Shown here in pieces: positions 17,912 to 27,660 of a DNA stretch of 64,000 bases (position 1 is its first letter; each line of letters opens with the position of its first letter). The DNA lies in assembly GCF_020532555.1 (NCBI RefSeq), contig NZ_JAJBBR010000012.1:62001-126000 (forward strand), read 5' to 3'. The translations under genes were made by a program, and so were the position numbers. Below the pieces are notes generated by a model. The model saw nothing but the letters and a program-made list of their open reading frames with translations. It did not search any database and was not told the DNA's origin. The DNA is from Microvirga lenta. Lineage in GTDB: Bacteria; Pseudomonadota; Alphaproteobacteria; Rhizobiales; Beijerinckiaceae.

Positions 17912-20698
17912 TTACTCCTCGCCGCCCTCGGCCACATCGCCGGCATCGCCGTTGGCTTCGAGATCGCCGTCTTCCGCGTCCTCGCCCTCGATGTGCTCCA
18001 CCGAGACGACCTTCTCCTTGCCCTTGGTGGAGAAGACGGTGACGCCCTGCGAGTTGCGGCCGACGGTGCGGATGCCGTCCACCGGCACGCGGATCAGCTG
18101 GCCCGCATCGGTGACGAGCATGATCTGGTCGGCGTTCTCCACCGGGAAGGAGGCGACGAGCTGACCGTTACGGCTGTTGACCGCCATGGCCGTGATGCCT
18201 TTGCCGCCGCGTCCGGTGATACGGTACTCGTAGGACGAGGTCCGCTTGCCGAAGCCCTTCTCGGAGAGCGTCAGGATGAACTGCTCCTGCGCGCTCATCT
18301 CCGTGTAGCGCTCCATCGACAGGGCCTCGGCTGCGACGTTCTCCTCGTCGCCTCCGTTGCCGTTCTCGGCCCCGTTCTCACCGTTGCCCTGCTCGCCCGT
18401 GATGGCGCGACGCATCTTAAGATAGCCGGCGCGCTCCTCACCGGTAGCCTCCACGTGGCGCAGGATCGCCATGGAGATGATCCGGTCGCCCTCGGCCAGG
18501 TTGATGCCGCGCACGCCCATGGAGTCGCGCCCCTTGAACACGCGCACCTCGGGAACCGGGAAGCGGATGCACTGGCCTCTGGCCGTGGTCAGAAGCACAT
18601 CGTCGTTCTCGGTGCAGATCTGCACGTCGACGATGTGCTCGCCCTCGTCCAGCTTCATGGCGATCTTGCCGCCGCGATTGACCTGCACGAAGTCGGACAG
18701 CTTGTTGCGGCGGACCGTGCCGCGGGACGTGGCGAACATCACGTCGTACTTGTCCCAGGACGCCTCGTCCTCGGGCAGCGGCATGATGGTGGTGATGCGC
18801 TCACCCTGACGCAGCGGCAGCATGTTCACCAGCGCCTTGCCCTTGGCGTTCGGGGCGGCGAGCGGCAGGCGCCACACCTTCTCCTTGTAGGCCTGTCCTT
18901 CGGACGAGAAGAAGATCACCGGCGTGTGCGTGTTGGCCACGAACAGGCGGGTCACGAAATCCTCGTCCCTCGTGGACATGCCGGAGCGGCCCTTGCCGCC
19001 GCGGCGCTGCGCCCGGTAGGTCGAGAGCGGAACGCGCTTGATGTAGCCGGCATGGGACACGGTCACGACCATGTCCTCGCGGGCGATCAGGTCCTCGTCG
19101 TCCACGTCCGAGTCCCAATCGACGATCTGGGTCCGGCGCGGGGTCGCGAAGGAATTGCGCACTTCCGTGAGTTCGTCGCGGATGATGCCCATGATGCGCA
19201 CCCGCGAGCGCAGGATCTCGAGATAGTCCGAAATCTCGGCCGCGAGCTTGGACAGCTCGTCGCCGATCTCGTCCCGGCCGAGCGCGGTGAGGCGCTGCAG
19301 GCGCAGGTCGAGGATGGCGCGGGCCTGGGTCTCGGACAGGCGGTAGGTGCCGTCCTCGTTGATCTTGTGGCGCGGGTCGTCCACGAGCGCGATCAGCGGC
19401 GCGATATCGTGCGCAGGCCAGTCGCGGCCCATGAGGGCCTCGCGGGCGGCGTTCGGGTCGGGCGCCGTGCGGATGAGACGGATCACCTCGTCGATGTTGG
19501 CGACCGCGATGGCGAGGCCGCACAGCACGTGGGCACGCTCGCGGGCCTTGCCGAGCAGATACTTGGTGCGGCGGGAGACGACCTCCTCGCGGAACTCGAT
19601 GAAGGCCCGGATCAGGTCCTTCAGGGTCATCAGCTCCGGCCGGCCGCCGTTGAGCGCCACCATGTTGGCGCCGAAGCTCGTCTGAAGCGGGGTGTAGCGG
19701 TAGAGCTGGTTGAGCACCACGTCCGCCATGGAGTCGCGCTTGATCTCGACCACGATGCGCATGCCGTCGCGGTCGGACTCGTCGCGCAGATCGGAGATGC
19801 CCTCGATCTTCTTCTCGCGCACCAGCTCGGCGATCTTCTCGATGAGAGACGCCTTGTTCACCTGATACGGGATCTCGGTGAAGATCAGGGCCTCACGGTC
19901 CTTGCGGATCTCCTCGACCTCGGACTTGGCGCGCATGACGATGGAGCCGCGGCCGGTCGTGTAGGCCGACTTCACGCCGGCGCGGCCCAGGATGAGAGCG
20001 CCCGTCGGGAAGTCCGGACCTGGGATGATCTCGATCAGCTCGTCGGTCGAAATGTCCGGGTTTTCGATGAAGGCCAGACAGCCGTCGATGACCTCGCCCA
20101 GGTTGTGGGGAGGCATGTTGGTGGCCATGCCGACCGCGATGCCGCCGGCGCCGTTGACGAGGAGGTTCGGGAACCGGGCGGGCAGGACCGCCGGCTCGTG
20201 CTTCGACTCGTCGTAGTTGGGGTTGAAGTCGACCGTGTCCTTGTCGATGTCCTCGAGCAGGGGCATCGCCGCGCGGGTCAGGCGGGACTCGGTGTAGCGC
20301 ATGGCGGCCGGCGGGTCGCCGTCCACGGAGCCGAAATTGCCCTGCCCGTCCACGAGCAGGAGGCGCAGCGAGAAGTCCTGCGCCATGCGCACCAAGGCGT
20401 CGTAGATCGCCTGGTCGCCGTGCGGGTGGTATTGACCCATCACGTCGCCGACGATGCGGGACGACTTCACGTGCTTCTTGTCGGGCGTGTAGCCGCTTTC
20501 GTGCATGGCGTAGAGAATGCGCCGGTGCACGGGCTTGAGGCCGTCGCGCGCGTCGGGAAGAGCGCGGCTCACGATCACGCTCATGGCGTAATCGAGATAG
20601 GAGCGCTTCATCTCATCGACGATGGAGATCAGCTTCACGTCGCTGGCCGGCTGATCCCCCGCGGGAGGACCGGAGCGGATATCGTTCGGATCGGTCAA
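17912..20698 (-). CDS. gyrA: DNA gyrase subunit A
   Basis: GyrA (928 aa) cuts and rejoins DNA in the gyrase heterotetramer that introduces negative supercoils. The active-site tyrosine is Tyr135 in AAMRYTE. The quinolone region reads [11 protein letters not shown], with Gln96 where E. coli has Ser83; the Asp87 equivalent is kept. The C-terminal wrapping domain contains the GyrA box QRRGGKG. It also has a Gly/Asn/Glu-rich insertion around residues 765-790 and a long acidic tail of Asp/Glu/Gly, which in other gyrases tunes supercoiling. Full length, no damage. Confidence 0.97.
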   Translation of the reverse strand: MTDPNDIRSGPPAGDQPASDVKLISIVDEMKRSYLDYAMSVIVSRALPDARDGLKPVHRRILYAMHESGYTPDKKHVKSSRIVGDVMGQYHPHGDQAIYDALVRMAQDFSLRLLLVDGQGNFGSVDGDPPAAMRYTESRLTRAAMPLLEDIDKDTVDFNPNYDESKHEPAVLPARFPNLLVNGAGGIAVGMATNMPPHNLGEVIDGCLAFIENPDISTDELIEIIPGPDFPTGALILGRAGVKSAYTTGRGSIVMRAKSEVEEIRKDREALIFTEIPYQVNKASLIEKIAELVREKKIEGISDLRDESDRDGMRIVVEIKRDSMADVVLNQLYRYTPLQTSFGANMVALNGGRPELMTLKDLIRAFIEFREEVVSRRTKYLLGKARERAHVLCGLAIAVANIDEVIRLIRTAPDPNAAREALMGRDWPAHDIAPLIALVDDPRHKINEDGTYRLSETQARAILDLRLQRLTALGRDEIGDELSKLAAEISDYLEILRSRVRIMGIIRDELTEVRNSFATPRRTQIVDWDSDVDDEDLIAREDMVVTVSHAGYIKRVPLSTYRAQRRGGKGRSGMSTRDEDFVTRLFVANTHTPVIFFSSEGQAYKEKVWRLPLAAPNAKGKALVNMLPLRQGERITTIMPLPEDEASWDKYDVMFATSRGTVRRNKLSDFVQVNRGGKIAMKLDEGEHIVDVQICTENDDVLLTTARGQCIRFPVPEVRVFKGRDSMGVRGINLAEGDRIISMAILRHVEATGEERAGYLKMRRAITGEQGNGENGAENGNGGDEENVAAEALSMERYTEMSAQEQFILTLSEKGFGKRTSSYEYRITGRGGKGITAMAVNSRNGQLVASFPVENADQIMLVTDAGQLIRVPVDGIRTVGRNSQGVTVFSTKGKEKVVSVEHIEGEDAEDGDLEANGDAGDVAEGGEE

Positions 20699-20992
20699 GG
20701 TAGGTCTTTCTAAATTCGTCTGCCCCTTCGCGAGAGGCGGCTTTCCGCCGCTTCATCAAGCTGTCTGGCAGCCCACGCGAATCCAAGTGAAATCAACTCG
20801 TTAGATGGGCGATTACAGCCGGATTTTCAAGGCATTTCAGGGGTTTTCCAAAGCCTGGAGAGCTTCCGGGAGGGCACAAACTGCCGCATGCCCGTGGGAT
20901 AGGCGGAAAAACCGAACCTGAAATGCAATAACTTGCCGGAAAAGCTCGGCCGTGGCATGGGTAAACCCCTCGAAAACAAGGGGGCATGGGCA

Positions 20993-21550
20993 ATGGATTG
21001 GGTTCTCTGGGGCGGCGTCGCCCTCGTCGTTCTCTACGGGATTTCGGTTTATAACGGTCTCGTCACGTTCCGGACCCGGGTGAACCAGGCCTTCGCCGAC
21101 ATCGATGTCCAGCTCAAGCAGCGCCACGACCTGATCCCGAACCTGATCGAGACCGTGAAGGGCTATGTCGTCCATGAGCGCGGCACCCTCGAAGCGGTGG
21201 TCGAGACCCGCAACGCGGCCCTGAGGGCCCAGGGCCCGGCCGACCAGGCCGCGGCGGAGAACGCCCTCTCGGGGGCGCTCGGACGCCTGGTGGCGCTCGG
21301 GGAGGCCTATCCGGACCTCAAGGCCAGCGCCAATTTCCAGCAATTGCAGACGGATCTGGCCGAGATCGAGGACAAGCTCGCCGCCGCCCGCCGCTTCTTC
21401 AACAACGGCGTGGCCGAATACAATGCCGCCATTCAGCACTTCCCGGCGGTGATCTTCGCCGGCCTCATGGGCTTCCGGCAGCAGGTCTTCTTCGACGTTG
21501 GGGAAACCCAGCGCCAGGCCCTCGAGACGCCGCCCAAGGTGGCGTTCTAG
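20993..21550 (+). CDS. LemA family protein
   Basis: Protein of 185 aa with one N-terminal transmembrane helix (WVLWGGVALVVLYGISVYN) followed by the helical LemA domain. It contains NQAFADIDVQLKQRHDLIPN, the family hallmark, then VVETRNAA and the C-terminal FPAVIFAGLMGF segment. The ATG at 20993 is preferred over an upstream in-frame ATG because a G-rich ribosome site (AAGGGGG) precedes it and the helix starts there. LemA proteins are membrane proteins of unclear function, often encoded next to HtpX-type proteases, as here with an 8 bp gap. Confidence 0.9.
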   Translation: MDWVLWGGVALVVLYGISVYNGLVTFRTRVNQAFADIDVQLKQRHDLIPNLIETVKGYVVHERGTLEAVVETRNAALRAQGPADQAAAENALSGALGRLVALGEAYPDLKASANFQQLQTDLAEIEDKLAAARRFFNNGVAEYNAAIQHFPAVIFAGLMGFRQQVFFDVGETQRQALETPPKVAF

Positions 21551-21558
21551 GCCGCCCC

Positions 21559-22587
21559 GTGCTCTCCGCCTTCGGCCTTTACACCCATATCCAGGCCAAC
21601 CGCCGCCGCTCGGGCTTCCTGATCGCCGGGCTGTTCGTGCTGTTCTACCTGCTGGCCTTCGCACTCGCGATCCTGCGGCGGGCCTGGCTCGACGACGGAA
21701 CGGGCAGTTTCGAGGCCATCCTGCAGGCGGCGGCCCGTGACAGCCTCTGGCTCGCGCCCGCCGCGACCGCTCTGGCGGCCCTGTGGGTCTGGTGCGGCTT
21801 CCGGCTCAACACCCTCATTCTCAATCTCACCACCGGCTCCACGGCCGTCACCCGGGCGGAGGCTCCCCGCCCCTATGCCCTGCTCCAGAATCTCTGCATC
21901 TCCCGCGGCATGACCATGCCGAAGCTGCGCATCCTGGAGACGACGGCCCCCAATGCCTATGCGTCCGGCACCCGCCCGGACCAGTACACGATCACCCTCA
22001 CCCGCGGGCTCCTAGACACCCTCGATGACCGGGAGCTGGAGGCGGTGCTGGCGCACGAACTGACCCATATCCGCAACGGCGACGTGCGCACCATGATGGT
22101 CGCGGTCCTCGTGGTGGGCATCATCTCCTTTCTGGGCGAGATGATCTATCGCTGGCTCGCCAATAGCCCCGGGCTCTGGCGTGCATCGACCTCCCGCCGC
22201 TCCTCCGGCAAGGGCGGGGGCGGCGCCCGCCTCGCGGCCGTTCTGGTGGCCGTGCTCTTCATCGTCGTCGCCTGGCAGCTTTCGGTTGTGATCCGCTTCG
22301 CCCTCTCCCGCCGCCGCGAGTACCTGGCCGATGCGGGGGCGGTCGAGCTGACCAAGAACCCGGACGCCATGATCTCGGCGCTGCGCAAGATCGAGGGCAA
22401 GGGCGAGATCGAGGGTGTGCCCTCCGCGGTGATGGAGCTCTGCCTCGACAATCCCCGCTCGGGGTTCTCGGACCTTTTCGCCACCCATCCCACCGTCGAG
22501 GACCGGATCGATGCTCTGGTGCGCTTCGCAGGCGGACACCCGGTGATCGCCCCCGTTCTGGCGGAGCCGGAAGCTCCCGCCGCGTGA
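21559..22587 (+). CDS. M48-family (HtpX-like) membrane metalloprotease
   Basis: Membrane-bound zinc protease (342 aa) of the HtpX/Ste24 group, which degrades misfolded membrane proteins. Two N-terminal transmembrane helices (about residues 15-37 and 60-85) and further ones at about 185-205 and 230-255 flank the catalytic site. The HExxH motif is HELTH at residues 166-170, with the third zinc ligand expected in EYLADAGAVEL. The start is GTG at 21559, eight bases past the lemA stop. With LemA it probably forms an envelope quality-control unit. Confidence 0.92.
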   Translation: MLSAFGLYTHIQANRRRSGFLIAGLFVLFYLLAFALAILRRAWLDDGTGSFEAILQAAARDSLWLAPAATALAALWVWCGFRLNTLILNLTTGSTAVTRAEAPRPYALLQNLCISRGMTMPKLRILETTAPNAYASGTRPDQYTITLTRGLLDTLDDRELEAVLAHELTHIRNGDVRTMMVAVLVVGIISFLGEMIYRWLANSPGLWRASTSRRSSGKGGGGARLAAVLVAVLFIVVAWQLSVVIRFALSRRREYLADAGAVELTKNPDAMISALRKIEGKGEIEGVPSAVMELCLDNPRSGFSDLFATHPTVEDRIDALVRFAGGHPVIAPVLAEPEAPAA

Positions 22588-22764
22588 ACAGCCCCCTGCC
22601 CCGGCCGGCACAGCCGGAACGAAGGGCGATGCGGCACTGGAGCGACATTCTGCGCATCTGCCCTAATTGTGTTCCGAGTTTATGGGAACAGGGAAAACCC
22701 GCCCCAGATTTCTTCAGATACCGTCCGCTGCAAAGGGCCTGTCGGCCGAGACCCGAGCACCCCC

Positions 22765-25008
22765 ATGAAATACAACCCGACCGAAAGCCTCATCCCCGCG
22801 CCGCCGGCACAATGGCCGGGCGGCCGCGGGGAGATGGCCGGTCGCGTACGTGGCCATGATTGGGCTTCGACGCCGCTCGGCGCGGTCGAGACGTGGCCGC
22901 AGAGCCTGAAGACTGCCGTCGACCTGATGCTCGCCTCACGGCAACCGGTCTATATCGCCTGGGGGCCCGAGCTCACGTCGCTCTATAACGACGGCTACAT
23001 CCCGATCCTCGGCACGAAGCATCCAGATGGTCTCGGGAAGCCTTATGCGGATCTGTTCGCAGAGATCTGGGAGGAGTACCGCCCGGTGCTGGCCGCCACG
23101 ATGGCCGGCGAGGCGCAGCATTTCGTGGACAAGCCGGTGGGCCTGGCTGGCCGGACGGGTCTCTCGACGAGCTGGTTCACCTTCTCCTGGACGCCGCTGC
23201 GCGACGAGGCGGGAGCGATCGCCGGTTTCTACTGCGCAGCGACCGAGACGACCGAGAAGGTCCGCAACGAGGAAGCCCTGCGCGAGAGCAAGGAGGCGGC
23301 GCTGCGCCAGAGCGAAGCCCGCTACCGGACGCTGTTCGACTCCATGGATGAAGGCTTCTGCGTTCTCCAGCTCATCCTGGACGACGACGAAAGACCCGTG
23401 GACTACCGTTACGTCGAGACCAATCCCGCCTTCGAGCGCCAGACCGGCATGAAGGATGCGCTCGGCAAGACGATCCGGGAACTCGTCCCCGATATCGAGC
23501 CCTATTGGTTCGACATCTACGGCAAGGTCGCGCTCACGGGAGAGGCCACGCGGTTCGTCAATCACGCGCCCTCGATGGGCCGGTGGTTCGACGTCAACGC
23601 CTTCAGGATCGGCGAGCCGCACCGGCGGCAGGTGGCAGTGCTCTTCAAGGACATCGCGGACCGCAAACGGGCGGAAGATGCGCTGCGCCGAAGCGAGGAG
23701 CGGCAGAGGAGCGCATTGAGCATCAGCACGGTCGGCGTGATGTTCTGGGACGACAAGTTCGGCCTGACCGAAGTGAACGACGCATTCCTGAGCATGACAG
23801 GGTTCAGCCGCGAGGAGGCTCTCGGCAAGACCTGGCAGGAACTCACACCCGAAGAGTTCTTTCCGCCATCCCTCCGCGCCGTCGAGGAGGTCACCACCCG
23901 GGGAGAGAACACGCCGTACGAGAAGCAGTATTTCCGCAAGGACGGCTCCCGGTGGTGGGGGCTCTTCGCGGCCCGCAAGGTCGGCGACGAGATTGTCGAG
24001 TTCGTCCTCGACATCACAGCCCGCAAGGAGGCCGAGGCCGCCCTGCGGGAAAGCGAGGCGCGTTTCCGGCACATGGCGGATTCGGCGCCGGCGCTGATCT
24101 GGATGTCGGACGACCAGGGGCGGATCGTCTTCGCGAACATGCACTACGACTATCTCTTCGGACGTCCGGCATCGGAGATGACCGGAAGCGGCTGGCGCGA
24201 CATCGTCCACCCGGACGACCTGGAGGAGTTTGAGCAGACCTTCCTCGAGGCGTTCCAGGAGCGCCGTCCGATCCAGACGGAGGTGCGGGTTCTGGACCGG
24301 CACGGCGCCGTCCGCTGGCTGCGCTGCGAGGGCGTGCCGCGCCTCGACGACGCCCATCGCTTCCTCGGCTATACGGGCTGCAACGTGGACATCACCGCGG
24401 CCAAGGTGGCGGAGGAGCGGCGCGACCTGCTCATCAACGAGCTGAACCACCGCGTGAAGAATACGCTCGCGACGGTGCAGTCCATCACCAGCCAGACCCT
24501 GCGCACGTCCGAGACGGCCGCGGAGGCCCGGGAGGCGATCGAGGGACGCCTGATCGCCCTCTCGCGCGCCCATGACGTGCTGACCCGAGAGAACTGGGAG
24601 GGAGCCGACCTCTACGAAATCGTGGAGCAGGCGGTGGCCCCCTATTCCAGCCAGGGGGAAGACCGGCTCCACCTGAAGGGCCCGGAGGTTCGCCTGCCGC
24701 CGCGCACGGCGTTGTCGCTCGCGATGATGCTGCAGGAACTGGCGACGAACGCCGTGAAATACGGCGCCTTGTCGAGTTCCGCGGGAGAGATCCGGATCGC
24801 CTGGGAGGTCGATCCCGCCGAGCCTCCACAGCTTCAGCTCCGGTGGGAGGAGAGCGGAGGCCCGCCTGTGCAGGCGCCTACCCGCCGGGGCTTCGGCACC
24901 CGCCTGATCGAGAGGAGCCTCGCCCAGGACCTCGGAGGCGACGTTCGCATCGTCTTCGCGCCCACAGGGGTGGTTTGCACCGTGGCGGCCCCGCTGGCGC
25001 CCGCCTGA
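22765..25008 (+). CDS. PAS-domain sensor histidine kinase, HWE family
   Basis: Soluble sensor kinase of 747 aa with no transmembrane helix. There are at least three to four PAS/PAC units: a first atypical one (about residues 20-190), then about 205-340, 345-465 and 470-550. The kinase domain carries the HWE-type H-box NHRVKNTLATVQ with His562, and the WEESGG motif near the end. HWE kinases often serve light, general-stress or chemosensory pathways. No response regulator gene is adjacent. An in-frame GTG start at 22669 would add 32 residues; the ATG at 22765 is preferred because the conserved region follows shortly. Confidence 0.88.
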   Translation: MKYNPTESLIPAPPAQWPGGRGEMAGRVRGHDWASTPLGAVETWPQSLKTAVDLMLASRQPVYIAWGPELTSLYNDGYIPILGTKHPDGLGKPYADLFAEIWEEYRPVLAATMAGEAQHFVDKPVGLAGRTGLSTSWFTFSWTPLRDEAGAIAGFYCAATETTEKVRNEEALRESKEAALRQSEARYRTLFDSMDEGFCVLQLILDDDERPVDYRYVETNPAFERQTGMKDALGKTIRELVPDIEPYWFDIYGKVALTGEATRFVNHAPSMGRWFDVNAFRIGEPHRRQVAVLFKDIADRKRAEDALRRSEERQRSALSISTVGVMFWDDKFGLTEVNDAFLSMTGFSREEALGKTWQELTPEEFFPPSLRAVEEVTTRGENTPYEKQYFRKDGSRWWGLFAARKVGDEIVEFVLDITARKEAEAALRESEARFRHMADSAPALIWMSDDQGRIVFANMHYDYLFGRPASEMTGSGWRDIVHPDDLEEFEQTFLEAFQERRPIQTEVRVLDRHGAVRWLRCEGVPRLDDAHRFLGYTGCNVDITAAKVAEERRDLLINELNHRVKNTLATVQSITSQTLRTSETAAEAREAIEGRLIALSRAHDVLTRENWEGADLYEIVEQAVAPYSSQGEDRLHLKGPEVRLPPRTALSLAMMLQELATNAVKYGALSSSAGEIRIAWEVDPAEPPQLQLRWEESGGPPVQAPTRRGFGTRLIERSLAQDLGGDVRIVFAPTGVVCTVAAPLAPA

Positions 25009-25035
25009 GGCTTGGCGGCGGCGCTCCTCCCGCTT

Positions 25036-25884
25036 TCAGGCGCGCAGCAGCAGCCCTGTCGTGTCGTCGCTTTCCTTGAAGCGGGGATAGAGCCTGCCTT
25101 CCGGATCGACCTGCGTTTCGATCTCCCGGGCACGGCGGGCCAGGGCCTCGAGGCCGTCTGTCAGGGCGGTCTCGACCAACGCCTTTGCGTCCATGGCTTG
25201 ATAGAGGTCCACCAGCGCCGAGAAGCCATCGCTTGTCAGGAGGACGACCGTTCCCTCGTCGCAGGGCACGCTCTCGTGCCGCAGTCGATCGGCAGCGGAC
25301 GGGTCGAGCCCGAGCAGCGCCGGGCCCCGGCCCTGCTTCTGCCGCTCCCGGCGTTCGGCCAGCCAGGTTTGGAACACTGTCGTCTGCACGATGGTCTTCG
25401 GGGTCGCTCCGCTCGCCTGCAGCAACTCGGCGGCCTTGGCCATCTCGAACTGGCGCATGCCCGGTGCCTCGCCGACCGTGAGAACCGCACCGTCGGACCG
25501 GCGGACGAAGGCCGTCGTGTCCGCGAAGGACCATACGTCGAGCCGGCCTCCCTTCCGGCGCACAAGGGTCATGGCTCCGACCGGCCAGGTGAAGGCGTCG
25601 TGCCGCTCCTGCGGAGCCCGCGCGAGAAAGGCCGTGCGCGCCTCCTCCATCACATGGCGCACCAGCGCCGGCCCATCGTCGGCCTGAGGCGCGAGATCGG
25701 ACAGGCGCCGGCTTGCGAAGCCTGCCAGCCAGGTGGCATCGCTCCCCTCGCCCATGATCGCCGGCGTGCCGGGGAAGATGGAGGTATCGATGACCCAGGC
25801 CCAGTCCCGACAGGCCCCGCAGGAATCCTCGTTGGGCTTTTCGGGTGAGCCGGGCCAGCTGATCCGATCCAAAACCGTGAACAT
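25036..25884 (-). CDS. PP2C-like protein serine/threonine phosphatase
   Basis: Protein of 282 aa resembling the PPM/PP2C fold. An early acidic motif (NEDSCG) and DTSIF, a central GEGSDATWLAGFAS, LTSDGFSALVDLY and a final KESDDTTGLLL give the spaced Asp residues that bind two metal ions. The ATG at 25884 is preferred; GAGGG lies eight bases upstream. It converges with the HWE kinase gene, leaving 27 bp between stops, so any link between them is only positional. It might act on a Ser/Thr phosphoprotein or an anti-anti-sigma factor. Confidence 0.7.
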   Translation of the reverse strand: MFTVLDRISWPGSPEKPNEDSCGACRDWAWVIDTSIFPGTPAIMGEGSDATWLAGFASRRLSDLAPQADDGPALVRHVMEEARTAFLARAPQERHDAFTWPVGAMTLVRRKGGRLDVWSFADTTAFVRRSDGAVLTVGEAPGMRQFEMAKAAELLQASGATPKTIVQTTVFQTWLAERRERQKQGRGPALLGLDPSAADRLRHESVPCDEGTVVLLTSDGFSALVDLYQAMDAKALVETALTDGLEALARRAREIETQVDPEGRLYPRFKESDDTTGLLLRA

Positions 25885-25952
25885 CGTTGCAAACGCCCTC
25901 GCCAAAACGACTCAGGGACGCCATAACGCAAAGCCAGCGATAAGGTAAGCCG

Positions 25953-26591
25953 ATGCTCCTCGACTACATCTCCGCCGCCCTCGTCACGCTTCTCGTGACG
26001 CTCGATCCGCCCGCGCTCGCACCAATCTTCGTGTCGCTGACACGGGGCATGAACGCGGACGAGCGCAGACGCGTCGCCTTGCGCGCGGCCCTGATCGCGT
26101 TCGGGATTTTGGCCTTCTTCGGCCTGGGCGGCGAGATCCTGCTGCGGCTGCTCGGCGTCGGCATTCCGGCCTTCCGCATCTCCGGCGGTCTGCTGTTGTT
26201 CTGGATCGCCTTCGAGATGGTGTTCGAGCGCCGCAACGAGCGCAAGCAGCATACCGCCGACGTGGCGATCACCGAGGACCACATCCGTAACGTGGCCGCC
26301 TTTCCGCTCGCGATTCCCCTGATGGCGGGTCCGGGCGCGATCACCGCCACGATCCTCCTGGCCGGCCGGGCCGACAGCAACCCGATCTACCTGGGTTTCC
26401 TCATCGCGCTCATTGCGCTCGGGGTCGCCTCCTGCTTCCTGGTTTTCATGATGGCGGACCGCGTGTCCCGCATCCTCGGGGTCACAGGCAACGTGGTTCT
26501 GAGCCGCCTGCTCGGCGTGATCCTCGCGGGCCTCGCGGTTCAGTTCATCATCAATGGAGTCGAGGCGCTGCTGCGACCGCCCGCGCTTTAG
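25953..26591 (+). CDS. MarC-family integral membrane protein
   Basis: Protein of 212 aa with six predicted transmembrane helices. Family features are the N-terminal LVTLDPPALAPIFVSLTRGM, the FRISGGLLLFWIAFEMVF helix, and AAFPLAIPLMAGPGAITATI near the middle. The MarC family was once linked to multidrug resistance, but its transport function is unproven. The stop overlaps the stop of the convergent OhrR gene (TAG against TAA on the other strand), so the two transcripts overlap at their ends. Confidence 0.92.
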   Translation: MLLDYISAALVTLLVTLDPPALAPIFVSLTRGMNADERRRVALRAALIAFGILAFFGLGGEILLRLLGVGIPAFRISGGLLLFWIAFEMVFERRNERKQHTADVAITEDHIRNVAAFPLAIPLMAGPGAITATILLAGRADSNPIYLGFLIALIALGVASCFLVFMMADRVSRILGVTGNVVLSRLLGVILAGLAVQFIINGVEALLRPPAL

Positions 26592-27076
26592 CCCTCAGCC
26601 GGCCCCTTGCTCTCCGCAGCCTCATTCAGGCTCCTGCGCAGGGTGTTGAGCTGATCCTTGAGGGCGTCCAGCTCATCCATGGCCAAGCCGGTGGCGCAGA
26701 CGACGTCCCGCCAAACCGCAGCGACCGGGGCTTTCAGATCGCGGCCTCTCTGGGTGAGGTCGATCCTCACCTGCCGCTCGTCATGCGTGTCCCGGGTCCG
26801 GCGGACAAGCCCAGCGGTCTCGAGCCGCTTCAACAGAGGCGTGAGGGTTCCGCTATCGAGATGGAGCCGCTGACCGATATCCTTGACCGTCACGTTCTCC
26901 CGCTCCCACAGGACGAGCATCACGAGATACTGCGGGTAGGTCAGCCCAAAGGGGTCGAGCAGAGGCTTGTAGAAGCGGTTGAAGGCATGCGCTGCCGCAT
27001 AGGTGGCGAAGCAGAGCTGGCTCGAAAGCTGCAGACTGTCTTCCGCGCTGACAGCGGCGGTCTTCTTCGTCGGCAT
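26588..27076 (-). CDS. ohrR: OhrR-type MarR-family peroxide-sensing repressor
   Basis: MarR-family regulator of 162 aa. The N-terminal LCFATYAAAHAFNRFYKPLL with Cys22, and GLTYPQYLVMLVLWE, are signatures of OhrR, which is oxidised by organic hydroperoxides at that cysteine and then releases DNA. The winged helix runs from about residue 60 to 105 (VKDIGQRLHLDSGTLTPLLK). Its usual target, ohr, is not beside it here. An A/T-rich region with palindromic repeats upstream may be its operator. OhrR is the best fit; another cysteine-sensing MarR protein is possible. Confidence 0.85.
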   Translation of the reverse strand: MPTKKTAAVSAEDSLQLSSQLCFATYAAAHAFNRFYKPLLDPFGLTYPQYLVMLVLWERENVTVKDIGQRLHLDSGTLTPLLKRLETAGLVRRTRDTHDERQVRIDLTQRGRDLKAPVAAVWRDVVCATGLAMDELDALKDQLNTLRRSLNEAAESKGPAEG

Positions 27077-27122
27077 TGCGTTCTCCCGAGGTGTCTACAC
27101 CTTTTGTATGGTGCGGCATTAA

Positions 27123-27150
27123 ATTGCGCAATATCTATCTTGCGCACAAT
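27123..27150. promoter_or_regulatory. Candidate OhrR operator: repeated TTGCGCA palindromes
   Basis: ATTGCGCAAT (27123-27132) is a perfect 10 bp palindrome, and TTGCGCACAAT follows at 27140-27150, giving two TTGCGCA cores 16 bp apart. They lie 47-75 bases upstream of the ohrR start, inside a locally A/T-rich promoter region. Autoregulation would be typical of OhrR. Confidence 0.4.
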
Positions 27151-27263
27151 CTAATTGTTCGCTACTAAACGGTCACTGGTCGCGAGCGAACCTACAGCCG
27201 CCATCGGGGAGATCCGGAGATGCTGCCCGGATCGCAAGGCACTCTGGAATCATGGAGAATGAG

Positions 27264-27617
27264 ATGTCGCAGTCTCGTGCGATGCCCGGCGACGCCGCGG
27301 CACGAGCCGCCGCCTGTCGCGACCGGATCGAGGAAGAGCTTATCCGAGGATACATCCGCCTCGCCCTCACACCGGATCAGGCGAGCGGGATGCGGACCAT
27401 CACGCTGGCGCAGTTCGGCGCCTTGGAGGTTCGCCTGACGGAACTGACCTCGAGAGACGAGGCCACGCCGATGCCGCCGTTCTGGGTCGAAATCTATTCC
27501 CACGCATGCGGGTCTGTGGTCGACAGTTGCGGCTGCTTCGAATTCGACGAGGATGAGCTCAACCGTGCCGTCGAACTCGTCCTCGAAGCTCGCCAGTGCC
27601 AGCCCGCGCTGAATTGA
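27264..27617 (+). CDS. Conserved-looking hypothetical protein
   Basis: Soluble protein of 117 aa, no signal peptide or membrane helix. It is rich in acidic residues toward the C-terminus and carries a VVDSCGCFEFDEDEL segment with two close cysteines. No family is recognised. The ATG at 27264 is chosen because GGAG sits six bases before it; another in-frame ATG at 27252 lacks a good site. Codon usage matches neighbouring genes. It is divergent from ohrR and could share that regulatory region. Confidence 0.65.
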   Translation: MSQSRAMPGDAAARAAACRDRIEEELIRGYIRLALTPDQASGMRTITLAQFGALEVRLTELTSRDEATPMPPFWVEIYSHACGSVVDSCGCFEFDEDELNRAVELVLEARQCQPALN

Positions 27618-27660
27618 GACCGGCGAGAGGTCTGCCCCTCCCGCCGATCGTCTCGGCAGA

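Noticed and set aside
17858..20713. Very long open frame on the + strand opposite gyrA, and similar frames opposite uvrA, secD and the large RTX genes
   Set aside because: These are shadows caused by high GC at third codon positions. They lack ribosome sites, and the opposite frame encodes a fully recognisable protein in each case.
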